Source: Marinirhabdus sp050859505
Lineage (GTDB): Bacteria > Bacteroidota > Bacteroidia > Flavobacteriales > Flavobacteriaceae
NCBI RefSeq assembly: GCF_050859505.1
Contig: NZ_CP193934.1
Span: 1,550,001 to 1,614,000 of the forward strand
DNA length: 64,000 nt
Reading direction: 5' to 3'
A model generated the notes under the pieces. That model worked only from the letters and a program-made list of their open reading frames with translations, was not told where the DNA came from and did not search any database. Shown here one piece after another: positions 17,187 through 26,961 of the stretch. Every line of letters starts with the position of its first letter. Position 1 is the stretch's first letter. The translations under genes were made by a program, and so were the position numbers.

Positions 17187-18275
17187 TTGAAAACAGTGAA
17201 TACTAATTACTACGCAGTTATCATGGCCGGAGGCATAGGTTCCAGATTTTGGCCCGTGAGCACACAGGAATTTCCTAAACAATTTCAGGATATGTTGGGA
17301 ACGGGGGAGAGTTTACTTCAAAAGACATTTTCCCGATTGGAGAAGATAGTGCCTGCTGAAAATATTCATATTTTAACCAATGAGCGATATCTAGAACTCA
17401 CGCTTCAGCAATTGCCGCAAATTTCGGAAGAACAGGTTGTTTTAGAACCTGCAATGCGAAATACAGCACCTTGTATTTTGCTTTCCGCTTTAAAAATTCA
17501 GAAAGAAAATCCAGATGCTGTCATGTTAGTGGCGCCAAGCGACCATTGGATTGAAGATGAAGCAGCTTTTAAAAGCGATGTAGAAATCTGTTTTAGCCAG
17601 TGTGTAAAGGATGATGTGTTGATGACGTTGGGGATAACGCCTACTTTTCCGAATACGGGATATGGGTATATTGAGAGTGATAAAAATTCAATTTCAGAAA
17701 TTAAAAAAGTAAATCAGTTTCGGGAAAAACCGAATTATGAAACCGCTAAGCAGTTTTTAGCAGAAGGAAATTTTTTATGGAATGCTGGAATTTTTCTATG
17801 GAGTGTACAAAGTATAATTTCGGCTTTCGAAAAATATTTGCCTGTGATGAATGCACTCTTTTCAGAAGGAAACCCTGTTTATAACACCGATGAAGAAAAA
17901 GATTTTGTACTAAATAACTATGGTCTTGCCGAAAATATCTCGATTGACTATGGAGTCATGGAAAAGGCCGGCAATGTATATGTGAAAAAAGCAACGTTCG
18001 ATTGGAATGACCTTGGTACCTGGGGCGCATTGCACGAGAAGTTGGTGAAAGATATAAACAGCAATGCAATTGTTCGGGCAAAGACTCATTTAAAGGATGC
18101 TAGTGGTAATATGATCTTTACTGAAAGAGATAAATTGGTGGTAATTGATGGTTTGAATGATTATATTGTTGTTGAAAAAGAAGACGTGTTGCTTATCTTT
18201 CCGAAAGAAAAAGAACAAGAAATAAAGACATTATTGACCGAAGTTGCCGAAAAACATGGTAAAAATTATACCTAA
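17187..18275 (+). CDS. manC: Mannose-1-phosphate guanylyltransferase
   Basis: Makes GDP-mannose from mannose-1-phosphate and GTP for surface polysaccharides, in the cytoplasm. The 362-aa protein has the nucleotidyltransferase signature MAGGIGSRFWPVS followed by PKQF, then EPAMRNTAP, the APSDHWI motif, FREKP, and the NAGIFLW and DWNDLGTWGAL motifs. It is the short form, without a C-terminal phosphomannose isomerase domain. The start is uncertain: TTG at 17187 or GTG at 17196, which would give the more usual M-N-T-N-Y-Y-A-V start. The stop codon overlaps the start of the next gene by one base. Confidence 0.93.
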   Translation: MKTVNTNYYAVIMAGGIGSRFWPVSTQEFPKQFQDMLGTGESLLQKTFSRLEKIVPAENIHILTNERYLELTLQQLPQISEEQVVLEPAMRNTAPCILLSALKIQKENPDAVMLVAPSDHWIEDEAAFKSDVEICFSQCVKDDVLMTLGITPTFPNTGYGYIESDKNSISEIKKVNQFREKPNYETAKQFLAEGNFLWNAGIFLWSVQSIISAFEKYLPVMNALFSEGNPVYNTDEEKDFVLNNYGLAENISIDYGVMEKAGNVYVKKATFDWNDLGTWGALHEKLVKDINSNAIVRAKTHLKDASGNMIFTERDKLVVIDGLNDYIVVEKEDVLLIFPKEKEQEIKTLLTEVAEKHGKNYT

Positions 18276-19708
18276 TGAGTACACCTGAAAATAAGAATCA
18301 TATAACTCCCAACGAAGCCGAATTTGAGCAAGACAAACACAATGCTTGGCAAGGCGTAACAAAATTTATTAGAGGACTTTTTAGTCTGCATGAAGATACA
18401 GATCGAGATGCGACTATAGAAGCGGTTAGAAAAGACATTTCTTTTAAAGGGCATACGGCATGGATTCTTATTTTTTCCATATTTGTGGCGTCAATTGGGT
18501 TAAATGTAAGTAGTACGGCCGTGGTTATTGGGGCAATGCTTATTTCGCCATTAATGGGACCTATTGTTGGAATTGGCCTTTCTGTGGCCATAAACGATGT
18601 AGAGACACTTCGTAAATCTCTTATTAACTTAGGAATCATGGTGGCTCTTAGTGTACTAACGGCTTTTTTATACTTTAGTATTTCACCTTTAACCGAAGAA
18701 ACACCAGAGCTACTTGCGCGAACCTATCCTACTATTTTAGATGTGTTGGTCGCTATTTTTGGTGGTTTGGCACTTATTGTTGCTAAAACAAAAAGCGGGA
18801 CCATTGCCAGTGTTATCTTTGGTGTGGCTATTGCCACTGCTCTTATGCCTCCTTTGTGTACGGTAGGATATGGATTGGCCATTGGAAATTTTGATTATGC
18901 TGGAGGAGCGTTGTATCTGTTTTCTATTAATGCCGTATTTATTGCGCTTTCAACTTTTATAGTTTCTAAGGTTCTGCGCTTTCCCATGGTTCGATATGCC
19001 AATTCAAAAAGAAGGCGGTTTATTGCTCAAATGGCTTCCTTAATAGCGATAATTGTAATTGTTCCTAGTGTGTATCTTTTTTATAAGCTTTTACAAGAAC
19101 AGGTTTTTGAAAACAAAACAAACGAATTTGTAAGAGATGTTATAAAATACGAAGGTGCAGAGGTAGTGAAGGCATCTCAAGATTATAAAACCAAAAAAAT
19201 TGAAGTTTATTTAATAGGGCAACTTGTGCCACAGCCTAAAATTAATGAGTGGTTGGACCAGTTAAAAGATACTGAGAAGTTAGAAGATGTAGAACTGCGT
19301 ATTTACCAAGGTTCAGACCGTTCTGGAGAACTGGCTGAAAAGCTTTCGGGAGAGGTGAAAGCTGGTATTCTGGAAGATCTTTATGTGAGAAATGAAAATG
19401 CCATTAGAGATAAAGATGAGCGTATAACATTTCTGGAGAATGAGATAGCAAATCTTACCGTAAAAGACCGGATACCTTTTGATGCCATAAGTAAAGAACT
19501 AAAAGTAACTTTTGATGGAATCCAGAATTTCTCTTATTCCAGGAGAGTTTCTACCAATTTTAAGAAGACAGATACCTTGCCAGTTTTTTCAGTATCCTGG
19601 GACAATTCCATACGTTCCCGAGATCGTATAAATAATATGAAGAAAATGGAAAACCTTTTAAAAATTAGGCTACAGCTGGATACTTTAGCTGTTGAAGAAA
19701 GTAAATAA
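18275..19708 (+). CDS. DUF389 family membrane protein
   Basis: A 477-aa inner-membrane protein of the DUF389 (TIGR00341/TIGR00271-like) family. After a soluble N-terminus (about 1-60), there is a hydrophobic core of about six segments (65-275) with the family block VIGAMLISPLMGPIVGIGLS and later IATALMPPLCTVGYGLA. The C-terminal half (about 285-477) is soluble and charged, and probably periplasmic or cytoplasmic coiled/alpha-beta in nature. Its start overlaps the manC stop by one base, indicating coupled translation. The function of DUF389 proteins is not established; the link to manC may be only positional. Confidence 0.88.
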   Translation: MSTPENKNHITPNEAEFEQDKHNAWQGVTKFIRGLFSLHEDTDRDATIEAVRKDISFKGHTAWILIFSIFVASIGLNVSSTAVVIGAMLISPLMGPIVGIGLSVAINDVETLRKSLINLGIMVALSVLTAFLYFSISPLTEETPELLARTYPTILDVLVAIFGGLALIVAKTKSGTIASVIFGVAIATALMPPLCTVGYGLAIGNFDYAGGALYLFSINAVFIALSTFIVSKVLRFPMVRYANSKRRRFIAQMASLIAIIVIVPSVYLFYKLLQEQVFENKTNEFVRDVIKYEGAEVVKASQDYKTKKIEVYLIGQLVPQPKINEWLDQLKDTEKLEDVELRIYQGSDRSGELAEKLSGEVKAGILEDLYVRNENAIRDKDERITFLENEIANLTVKDRIPFDAISKELKVTFDGIQNFSYSRRVSTNFKKTDTLPVFSVSWDNSIRSRDRINNMKKMENLLKIRLQLDTLAVEESK

Positions 19709-19880
19709 TACCATCACCTAATACACCTTCAGCTTCTAGTGTTATTTTAGAATAGTATACATACAGAGCGTGTTTGGAAACCTTACAAAGCTTTGCAGCA
19801 CAAGTGAAATAGTTGTCTGTATAGAGACCTAATTAGACTTGTAGATACGTATTTTTAGTATCCACGACACCTGAAGTTAA

Positions 19881-19910
19881 AAAAAAATGGCACTCGAACA
19901 GAGTGCCATT
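19881..19910 (-). terminator. Intrinsic terminator after the FG-GAP gene
   Basis: A 10-bp stem AATGGCACTC (19886-19895) with GAGTGCCATT (19901-19910) and loop GAACA. On the minus strand it is followed by T7. It serves the gene ending at 19934 and might also stop plus-strand transcripts from the DUF389 gene. Confidence 0.8.
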
Positions 19911-19933
19911 TTCTAGTAAAGGTCTTTTCTAAA

Positions 19934-21550
19934 TTATTTTTTCACAAACTTATAACTCATTTGTTTTGAATCAACTTCAAATTGAGCGAAGTACACACCA
20001 GAGTTTAAGCTAGAAACATCGATGCTGTTTGCGCTAGAGATTTTTGTGGTCAAAACCAATTTACCATTCATATCTACAATCGTTACCGTAGTATTGTTCA
20101 TTCCTTGAACAGAGAAGTTTAATTTGTCTACTGTAGGATTAGGAAAAAGATGTATTCCGGCAGCTTCTACATCATTAATTCCTAATGGATTTCCACCTTG
20201 TTCAAAAATAATTTGAGTGTTTATGTTTGGGTTTGTTATTTCGTCGATAGTTCCATTGGGCCATTCAATAACAACTCTATCAATTTCTGTTGCTGTTCCA
20301 AGACCAAAGTGGGCTACTAAAGAGTTCATATGTCTAAAGCCTTCTCCAGAGCGAATTTCTCGCATTTGGCTTCCCCATGCACCTTCGATAGTGATGCGAG
20401 CACCAATACCGTTAATGTTGCTATCTACACCAATTAAACCAATCTTAAACCAGTTGTTAGAATTTGTGTCATTCATATAAAGATTTCCTCCTCTTACAAC
20501 GTCCAAGAAGCCGTCATTATTAAAATCTCCAATTCCACCACCATCAAATGGTAGGTCTTGACCTGTAAAAGTCATATCTCCATTATTAAGGTACAGTTCT
20601 TTAGACATTTCGCTTAGGATATCTATATACCCATCGTTATTAAAATCTGCCGCTAAATTTTCCCAAGATCCCAGGTCTGTTGGATTAATACCTGTAGTGG
20701 CAATAATATCTGTAAAGTTTCCAGTACCGTCATTTTCCATAAATTTATTTTGAAAGTCATGATTTACGATAAAGGCATCAAGATCGCCATCGTTGTCAAA
20801 ATCTTCAAAAACAGTTGCCCAGGAACGCGAGCTATCCTGCATACCAATATCTAGTGCGTTTTCAGTAAAAACACCCGTACCATCGTTCGTGTACATTGCA
20901 TTGTTATTTAATGGATCGTTTGGTGGTGAACCACCTCTACATTTCGTTAAATACATATCAAGGTCGCCATCATTGTCATAATCTATCCAAATGGCAGCAT
21001 AGTTGCCAGGAGCATCTATGGTTTGAATAAGGGTTTGATCGAGGGTCATATTTCCATTACCGTCATTTCGGTAAGGATGACTTAAATCTACATCGTGACA
21101 AACAAATGCATCTAAATCTCCATCGTTATCAATATCTGCTATGGTAGAGCGTTGTGAGAAGATATACTGAGGGAATGTATTTTCAGTATAGTCAGTACCA
21201 TCTGCATTTGCCATTAAAAAGGAAACACGTTGCCCATTACCTAACACAAAATCATTATATCCATTTGCGTCTAAATCACCAGCAGCGACGCTCCAGTCTG
21301 GAACGTTTTGAATGTTCATTGAAATCATAGTTGAGATAAAAGTCCCATCGGGTTGTTGGTAATCTATTCCAATTCCGTTCGATGAAATTCGAACGTTATC
21401 GTCAAGAAAATCATTGTTTACATCAACAGCAACTGCCGTGGATGATTGGAAGTTGCCTATTAAATTGTTTTGGTTCGTAAAACTCACTTCTTGAGCCAAC
21501 AACCCAAAACCACATGCGAGCGCAAGTGATAAGCTTGTAAATTTTTTCAT
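19934..21550 (-). CDS. Secreted FG-GAP/VCBS repeat protein with ASPIC/UnbV domain and type IX sorting domain
   Basis: A 538-aa secreted protein. A signal peptide (about 1-19, ending L-L-A-Q) is followed by about seven FG-GAP/VCBS beta-propeller repeats with calcium-binding D-x-D-x-D-G-D-x-D loops (for example DIDNDGDLDAF, DYDNDGDLDMY, DFDNDGDLDAF). An ASPIC/UnbV domain (about 385-450, RSGEGFRHMNS, IEWPNG) comes next, and a type A C-terminal sorting domain (LFPNPTVDKLNF ... SGVYFAQF ... YKFVKK). It should be exported by the PorU/PorV system encoded upstream in this window. The substrate or ligand is not known; such proteins often bind or act at the cell surface. Confidence 0.9.
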   Translation of the reverse strand: MKKFTSLSLALACGFGLLAQEVSFTNQNNLIGNFQSSTAVAVDVNNDFLDDNVRISSNGIGIDYQQPDGTFISTMISMNIQNVPDWSVAAGDLDANGYNDFVLGNGQRVSFLMANADGTDYTENTFPQYIFSQRSTIADIDNDGDLDAFVCHDVDLSHPYRNDGNGNMTLDQTLIQTIDAPGNYAAIWIDYDNDGDLDMYLTKCRGGSPPNDPLNNNAMYTNDGTGVFTENALDIGMQDSSRSWATVFEDFDNDGDLDAFIVNHDFQNKFMENDGTGNFTDIIATTGINPTDLGSWENLAADFNNDGYIDILSEMSKELYLNNGDMTFTGQDLPFDGGGIGDFNNDGFLDVVRGGNLYMNDTNSNNWFKIGLIGVDSNINGIGARITIEGAWGSQMREIRSGEGFRHMNSLVAHFGLGTATEIDRVVIEWPNGTIDEITNPNINTQIIFEQGGNPLGINDVEAAGIHLFPNPTVDKLNFSVQGMNNTTVTIVDMNGKLVLTTKISSANSIDVSSLNSGVYFAQFEVDSKQMSYKFVKK

Positions 21551-21621
21551 GTTTTTGGTGTTTTAAAAAGTCTCTAAAAATAATCTAAAAAACCTAACGA
21601 TACAACCTAACTATGAATTAA

Positions 21622-22386
21622 TTACTGTTCTTTTATCTGTATATCTCTAATTTTTTTGAATAAATCTGAAGAATAGACGAAATCTGTAACGTCTTGATTT
21701 TCTGTATTAAAAATTTCCTTATTATTTCCTTGCCAAACTAAGATCCCATTTTTTAAGAATACAATGTTCTCGCCAATTTCCATTACCGAATTCATATCGT
21801 GAGTTACTACAACAGTTGTAATATTATTTTCATGGGTGATTTCCTGAATCAGGTTGTCAATTACGGTAGCTGTTTTAGGGTCCAGACCCGAGTTAGGTTC
21901 GTCACAAAATAAGTACTTGGGTTTGTTTACAATAGCTCTTGCAATGGAAACTCTTTTTTGCATACCCCCTGAAATTTCCGAAGGATATTTTTTATTAGTA
22001 CCCTCTAAATTTACGCGTTGCAGAACTTCATTTACCCGATCTATCATTTCAGCCTTTTTATTCTGGGTAAACATGCGTAGGGGAAACATTACGTTTTCTT
22101 CAATCGTCATAGAATCAAACAATGCGCCTCCCTGAAAAAGCATTCCAATTTCTTCTCGTAGATTTCTTTGTTGCTCACTATCCATATTTTGAATAGCGTC
22201 TTCTTCATAATAAATAAGACCTTCTTCAGGCTTAAAAAGTCCCAAAAGACACTTTAATAATACGGTTTTACCACTTCCACTTTGTCCAATAATTAAATTG
22301 GTCTTCCCTTTTTCGAAAACTGTGGAAATACCTTTAAGGATTTCCTCTTCACCAAAGCTTTTCTTTATGTTTTCTACTTTAATCAT
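21622..22386 (-). CDS. ABC transporter ATP-binding protein, MlaF-like
   Basis: A cytoplasmic ATPase that would power lipid transport across the envelope together with the permease gene upstream. The 254-aa protein has Walker A GQSGSGKT (about residues 34-41), Q-loop, the signature SGGMQKR (about 140), Walker B YLFCDEPNSGLDP, and the H-loop in VVTHDMNS. The wording resembles MlaF/Ttg2A-type ATPases. Its start codon overlaps the stop of the permease gene (TAATG), so the two are translationally coupled. No MlaD-type substrate-binding protein is adjacent. Confidence 0.88.
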   Translation of the reverse strand: MIKVENIKKSFGEEEILKGISTVFEKGKTNLIIGQSGSGKTVLLKCLLGLFKPEEGLIYYEEDAIQNMDSEQQRNLREEIGMLFQGGALFDSMTIEENVMFPLRMFTQNKKAEMIDRVNEVLQRVNLEGTNKKYPSEISGGMQKRVSIARAIVNKPKYLFCDEPNSGLDPKTATVIDNLIQEITHENNITTVVVTHDMNSVMEIGENIVFLKNGILVWQGNNKEIFNTENQDVTDFVYSSDLFKKIRDIQIKEQ

Positions 22387-23123
22387 TAGCTAAGAAGGAG
22401 TTGTGTGATAATAAAATTTGCCAGAATTATAAGTACACTGGTCCATACAAAAGAGTTGGTGCTTGCTTTTCCTACTTCCAGCGCACCACCTTTCATATAA
22501 TAGCCCTGCCAGGAGGGTACCGTTGCTAAAATAAACGCAAAGACGAAAGTTTTTATAAAGGCATATACCAAATGAAATGAGTTGAAGTCTTGCTGAAGTC
22601 CTGTGGTAAAATCTGTATAGGTCGTAAAACCGCCGTACACACCAGCAAGTAATCCTCCGGTAATCCCAATAAACATAGACAATGCTATAATAAAAGGGTA
22701 GAACATTAACGCAACTATTTTGGGGAATACTAAATAGTTTAAAGAATTTATTCCCATTACTTCCAATGCGTCAATTTGCTCTGTTACTCTCATAGAGCCA
22801 ATGCTGGAAGTTATAAAAGATCCTACTTTACCTGCCATAATAATAGACATAAAAGTAGGAGCAAATTCTAAAACAATGGATTGTCTCGTGGCAAAACCAA
22901 TTAATGATTTTGGAATAATGGGGTTGTCAACATTTAGTGCCGTTTGTATAGCAATTACACCTCCTACAAAGAAGGAGATAAAAGCCACAATACCTAAAGA
23001 TCCAATAATAAGGTCGTCAATCTCTTTAAAAATAAGTTCTTTAAGCACCGATCGTTTGGTGAAACTCCCAAAGGTGCGTTTCAACATTAAAAAATAAGAA
23101 CCAATATCTTCTAGGTATGCCAT
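22386..23123 (-). CDS. ABC transporter permease, MlaE family
   Basis: A 245-aa inner-membrane permease with five to six hydrophobic segments. The MlaE family marks are the FVGGVIAIQTALN segment, the EFAPTFMSIIMAGKVGSFITSSIGSMRVTEQ-type loop (Ala-Gly-Lys ... Glu-Gln-Ile-Asp-Ala), and EVMGINSLNYLVFPKI. It should form the MlaFE lipid transporter core with the downstream ATPase, which overlaps it by one base. The direction of transport and the lipid cannot be read from the sequence. Confidence 0.9.
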   Translation of the reverse strand: MAYLEDIGSYFLMLKRTFGSFTKRSVLKELIFKEIDDLIIGSLGIVAFISFFVGGVIAIQTALNVDNPIIPKSLIGFATRQSIVLEFAPTFMSIIMAGKVGSFITSSIGSMRVTEQIDALEVMGINSLNYLVFPKIVALMFYPFIIALSMFIGITGGLLAGVYGGFTTYTDFTTGLQQDFNSFHLVYAFIKTFVFAFILATVPSWQGYYMKGGALEVGKASTNSFVWTSVLIILANFIITQLLLS

Positions 23124-23181
23124 AATTGTAATAGAGTCGCTAAGGTACTAATTAAATAATTTTTAGTGATTGGTTGTACGT

Positions 23182-24258
23182 TTACTTTTGGTCAAAAAGT
23201 TGTTTCATAATAGCAAATATTTTTGTGTTTTGATATACTCCGTCAAACAGTTCCTCGCTAGGACCTTGCGCAAAAACCGGCACCATGGTGGCTGAATGTC
23301 CCGTAGTTGAAAACGAAGCTATTATTTTATTGTAGTTCATCCCGTCTGCACTAAGCGTAAAGCCTCCGGTTTCATGGTCTCCAGTGACTATCACGAGCGT
23401 TTCTCCATTGTTTTTAGCAAAGTCTAAGACAGCTCCAATAGTTTTATCGAAATCTATCATTTCGTTGATTAAATATTCAGCATCGTTGTCATGGCCGCCC
23501 CAATCTATTTGCGATCCTTCTACCAGTAGAAAGAATCCATTTTTATTTTTGGACAATTGTCCAATAGCCAGCATGGTGGCATTAGTCAAAAAATTTCCGC
23601 GTTTCTCAGACATTTTTGGCATCCCATTAGGCGCTAGTAATATAGCCTGCTTTTTTGCTGAAATTTTAGTGGGAAGTTTTTCTGTATGCACTTCAAAATC
23701 ATTGTCTTCTAATTGTTTAACAAGATCTAAGCTATCCTTTCTATTCTGAAAATATTGAAGACCACCACCTGCAAAAAAATCGAGATCACTCTTCACCAAA
23801 TCCACAGCAATTTCCTCATACATTCGTCGGGATTCCTGATGCGCATAAAAAGCAGCAGGTGTAGCGTGTACAACAGACGATGTAACTACCAACCCTGTTG
23901 CGATATCAGTTTTAGAAACGTGCTCTACGATAGTTTCGGCGGGATTCATTTTTAAATCTACGCCTATGGCACCGTTGTATGTTTTTATTCCCGAAGCGAA
24001 GGCAGTAGCTCCAGCCGAAGAATCTGTAATCAATTCTTTTGAAGAAGAAGTCATACTTAGTCCAACGGTGCTAAATCTAAGAAAATTTGAAGGTTTGTCG
24101 TTAAAATATAAGCTAGACGAAATTTCGCTTAGCCCCATACCATCACCAACAAGTAGAATGATATTTTTTGGTTTCTTAGTGTTTTGTGAAATAGACGATG
24201 CGAAACTGAATGTGCAAATCGTTAAGCAAATAAAAATTTTGATGATAGATGAAGGCAT
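23182..24258 (-). CDS. Alkaline phosphatase (PhoA superfamily)
   Basis: A 358-aa exported phosphomonoesterase. It has a signal peptide (about 1-25, ending S-S-I-S-Q), the metal-ligand loop LLVGDGMG, the nucleophile serine in TDSSAGATAFASG (Ser80), HATPAAFYAH, the metal site EGSQIDWGGHDND, GDHETGGFTLS and a final His in STTGHSA. It is shorter than E. coli PhoA and lacks the usual extra lid insertion. It would release phosphate from organic esters in the periplasm or outside. No Pho-box-like site is recognisable. The gene stands alone between the mla-like pair and a glycosyltransferase operon. Confidence 0.92.
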   Translation of the reverse strand: MPSSIIKIFICLTICTFSFASSISQNTKKPKNIILLVGDGMGLSEISSSLYFNDKPSNFLRFSTVGLSMTSSSKELITDSSAGATAFASGIKTYNGAIGVDLKMNPAETIVEHVSKTDIATGLVVTSSVVHATPAAFYAHQESRRMYEEIAVDLVKSDLDFFAGGGLQYFQNRKDSLDLVKQLEDNDFEVHTEKLPTKISAKKQAILLAPNGMPKMSEKRGNFLTNATMLAIGQLSKNKNGFFLLVEGSQIDWGGHDNDAEYLINEMIDFDKTIGAVLDFAKNNGETLVIVTGDHETGGFTLSADGMNYNKIIASFSTTGHSATMVPVFAQGPSEELFDGVYQNTKIFAIMKQLFDQK

Positions 24259-24330
24259 AAAAAATTACTTAAAGAGTTTCAAAAATACACAATACGAAAT
24301 TGCGAAATGCTATAAAAAGGTTAAGATGCA

Positions 24331-25179
24331 TTAAAAGACTTTTTTCTTTATATTTTTCCAACGTAATTCACGAATAAATCTTCCTTCTTCTTCTGTAACC
24401 AAAAAGGATGCCTTGCTTTTTTTTGCCTTTAAATACCCGCGCATGCAATTGTAATAAAAGTTGAGACTTTCTTTTTTAGTGGCCAACTTAATAGTTGCAA
24501 TTTGTGTGAGTACATACCCATAGCGCATTTTGTAAAACGCCTCTCCTTGTTTGTATTTGGCAGTTTTGGTATAGGTGGCACCCGTGGGTTTTAAGTGCTT
24601 AACGTGTAGTGTTTCTGTTGTACTAACTTCCCAGCCGTGAAATTTGGCAAGAAGTTCATCTACTGTATCCCAGCCCATGGCGTTTTTTAATCCGCCAATT
24701 TGTTCAAAACATTCTTTGCGGTAGGCTTTTAAGGCGCCGCGAATGTGGTCTTTATTGGTGAGGTTTTCTACTTTCCAGATTCCGTTTGCTTCAATAGTGC
24801 AGAAACCGCCAACCATTCCAATCTTTGAATTGCTTTGGAAAATTTCTGAAATTTTCTCCAAATAATGCTGCGGAAATATAAGATCTGCATCAAACTTGCA
24901 AATCACATCGAAATTTTTGTCTAGCATTTCAAAACCTTTGTAAAAAGCATTGATAATTTTACTGCCTGGCTCGTGCTCCGATTTTAAGTTGCTAGTAACC
25001 GAAGTAATAAAAGGGTGTTTTGCTGAAAATTGATGTATGATAGCCTGAGTGCCATCTGTAGACCCATCATTCACTACAATCACTTTGCTAGGTCGAAGGG
25101 TTTGTGCCACCAACGAATCTAAGGTTTGTGTGAGAAACGCTTCTTCGTTATGGGCGGGTATGATTATTTGGATGTTCAT
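24331..25179 (-). CDS. Glycosyltransferase family 2 protein
   Basis: A 282-aa GT-A fold glycosyltransferase. The N-terminus IIIPAHNEEAFLTQTLDSL and VVNDGSTDGT form the nucleotide-sugar site, the D-x-D-type motif appears as CKFDADLIFP, and a later M-G-W-D-T-V-D-E motif fits the acceptor side. There is no membrane helix. The start overlaps the stop of the upstream methyltransferase gene by 4 bp (ATGA), so the pair is an operon and may act on the same glycan. The acceptor and sugar are unknown. Confidence 0.88.
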   Translation of the reverse strand: MNIQIIIPAHNEEAFLTQTLDSLVAQTLRPSKVIVVNDGSTDGTQAIIHQFSAKHPFITSVTSNLKSEHEPGSKIINAFYKGFEMLDKNFDVICKFDADLIFPQHYLEKISEIFQSNSKIGMVGGFCTIEANGIWKVENLTNKDHIRGALKAYRKECFEQIGGLKNAMGWDTVDELLAKFHGWEVSTTETLHVKHLKPTGATYTKTAKYKQGEAFYKMRYGYVLTQIATIKLATKKESLNFYYNCMRGYLKAKKSKASFLVTEEEGRFIRELRWKNIKKKVF

Positions 25180-25700
25180 CTAGCTCTTTCAGCATACACC
25201 AAATAGTACCTTGGTGTAAATCTCCTCAAAATAGGGCGGAAGCCTATTTTTTTTACGGGATGTGTAATTTTTATTCTTTTTTTAATAATCCAGCCTGCTT
25301 TTTCAAGTAACCAATCAAATTGCCAATCTTCAAACTCGTGGTAGTGACGATCCCACTCGTCGGTTTTACTTTGGTAAGCGGAGGCAAACCATAATTTTAA
25401 AGGTACTGAAGCCACGAGTTTTTTAGCCTTGCAATCATTCAGGACATTAAATGGACTTACTAAGTGTTCAAAAATTTCAAAAGCGGTGAGAACGTCATAA
25501 TTTTCGGCTTTCACACAATCGGTTTCTAAATCTAGATCTTCTCCTGTGGTATTTTTTACTGAATAGCCTTCAGCTTTCATAATGTCAGTAAATGGATTTG
25601 CCACTCCTAAATCCAAAATTGTCTGATCTGTAGAGACGTGTTCCTTCAGGAAACGAAGGGTGTTTTTGTAACGTTTTTTCGGAAATTGACCTTCGTACAT
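25176..25700 (-). CDS. Class I SAM-dependent methyltransferase
   Basis: A small (174 aa) methyltransferase of the Rossmann type. The SAM-binding motif I is ILDLGVANPF (about residues 28-37), motif II-like residues are in NTTGEDLDLE, and AFEIFEHLVSPFNVL matches the post-II region of methyltransferase_11/23 proteins. It is compact but appears complete. It precedes and overlaps (4 bp) the family 2 glycosyltransferase gene, which suggests modification of a glycan or glycolipid, an inference from context. Confidence 0.82.
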   Translation of the reverse strand: MYEGQFPKKRYKNTLRFLKEHVSTDQTILDLGVANPFTDIMKAEGYSVKNTTGEDLDLETDCVKAENYDVLTAFEIFEHLVSPFNVLNDCKAKKLVASVPLKLWFASAYQSKTDEWDRHYHEFEDWQFDWLLEKAGWIIKKRIKITHPVKKIGFRPILRRFTPRYYLVYAERAR

Positions 25701-25742
25701 AAATTTTAAAATCGAAATGGAAGCTGAAACGATAAAAAGAAA

Positions 25743-26804
25743 TTACACTTTATAAACTATGGCATTAATATTCATCCCGGCACCTACGCTGGCAAACATG
25801 ACAACGTCTCCTTTGCTAATTGTTTGACCTTCTAACTTGTTGTTAAGGATCAAATCATATAAGGTGGGGACGGTAGCAACACTGGAGTTTCCTAGTTTAT
25901 TAATAGTCATAGGCATAACGCCTTCTGGGGCATCCATATCATACAGCTTGTAAAACCTGTTAATAATGGCCTCGTCCATTTTTTCGTTAGCTTGATGAAT
26001 TAGGATCTTTTTAAGCTCTGTGATTGGAACTCCGCTTTCATCCAGACAAGCTTTCATAGCTTCAGGTACATTGCTTAATGCAAAGTTATAAATTTTACGA
26101 CCGTACATTTTAATATATCGTCTGGCGTCGGTCAGTTCCTGATTGTTACTTTCTCCAAAGTAAATAAAATGCGCTTCGTCGTACGAAAAAGTAGCACTTT
26201 TATGAGCTAAAAACCCAGTGGTATCATCATCTGTAGCTTCTACAACAGTAGCGCCTGCACCATCGCTATAAATCATAGAGTCACGATCGTGTTGGTCTAC
26301 TACTCTGGACAAAGCCTCGGCACCAATGACCAGGCATTTTTTTGCCATCCCACTTTTTATATAGGCATGGGCAACTATCATAGACTCTACCCAACCTGGG
26401 CAGCCGAACATGAGATCATATCCTACACAATTTGGGTTTTTAATTTTGAGTAAATGCTTTACACGGGAAGCTATACTTGGCACAGAGTCACTTTGGTGTG
26501 AGCCGTGTTTTACGTCGCCATAATTATTAGCGACTATTATATAATCCAGAGTTTCTTTATCTATTCCGGCATCTTCTATGGCTTTTTCGGCTGCGAAATA
26601 GGCAATGTCAGACGTGTTAAGATCGTCATTAATATAGCGTCTTTCTGAAATTCCTGTGATGGCTTGAAACTTTTCAATAATCACAGTATTTTCATGTGCA
26701 AAAGGACTCCCATCTTCTGTGTAGAAGCTATTTTTTTCAAACTGATTATTTGGAGCAACTCCTGTAGGGATGTAGCTCCCAACTCCTGTGATTTTTGTGC
26801 CCAT
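25743..26804 (-). CDS. 3-oxoacyl-ACP synthase III family protein (FabH-like)
   Basis: A thiolase-fold condensing enzyme of 353 aa. The catalytic triad is visible: Cys135 in DLMFGCPGWVES, His270 in LIHQANEKMDE and Asn306 in NKLGNSSVATVP. The N-terminus GVGSYIPTGV is typical. The sequence departs from housekeeping FabH (the Cys context is not the usual A-C-A/S-G), so it could belong to a paralogous branch with another acyl substrate. It stands between the methyltransferase gene and gcvP with its own spacing of about 40 and 157 nt. Confidence 0.88.
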   Translation of the reverse strand: MGTKITGVGSYIPTGVAPNNQFEKNSFYTEDGSPFAHENTVIIEKFQAITGISERRYINDDLNTSDIAYFAAEKAIEDAGIDKETLDYIIVANNYGDVKHGSHQSDSVPSIASRVKHLLKIKNPNCVGYDLMFGCPGWVESMIVAHAYIKSGMAKKCLVIGAEALSRVVDQHDRDSMIYSDGAGATVVEATDDDTTGFLAHKSATFSYDEAHFIYFGESNNQELTDARRYIKMYGRKIYNFALSNVPEAMKACLDESGVPITELKKILIHQANEKMDEAIINRFYKLYDMDAPEGVMPMTINKLGNSSVATVPTLYDLILNNKLEGQTISKGDVVMFASVGAGMNINAIVYKV

Positions 26805-26910
26805 AAACTAAAATTTTGACTAAAATAGGTAAAAATGTAAAGGTAATACATTCATTTTTTACGAAATAAGCGATATTTAAACTATCACTAAAAATTCGGT
26901 TTTAAATCTA

Positions 26911-26947
26911 AGAATCCTCATTTTAAGTTCATTAAAATGAAGATTCT
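26911..26947 (-). terminator. Hairpin downstream of gcvP, probable terminator
   Basis: The stem of 16 bp (26911-26926 with 26932-26947, one G-T mismatch) has a 5-nt loop and lies 15 nt past the gcvP stop. The following minus-strand sequence is only moderately T-rich. Confidence 0.55.
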
Positions 26948-26961
26948 TTAAATTGTTTTTT

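Noticed and set aside
23966..24334. 122-codon plus-strand frame opposite the alkaline phosphatase start
   Set aside because: The opposite strand has a complete phosphatase with signal peptide and active site; this frame has no motif.
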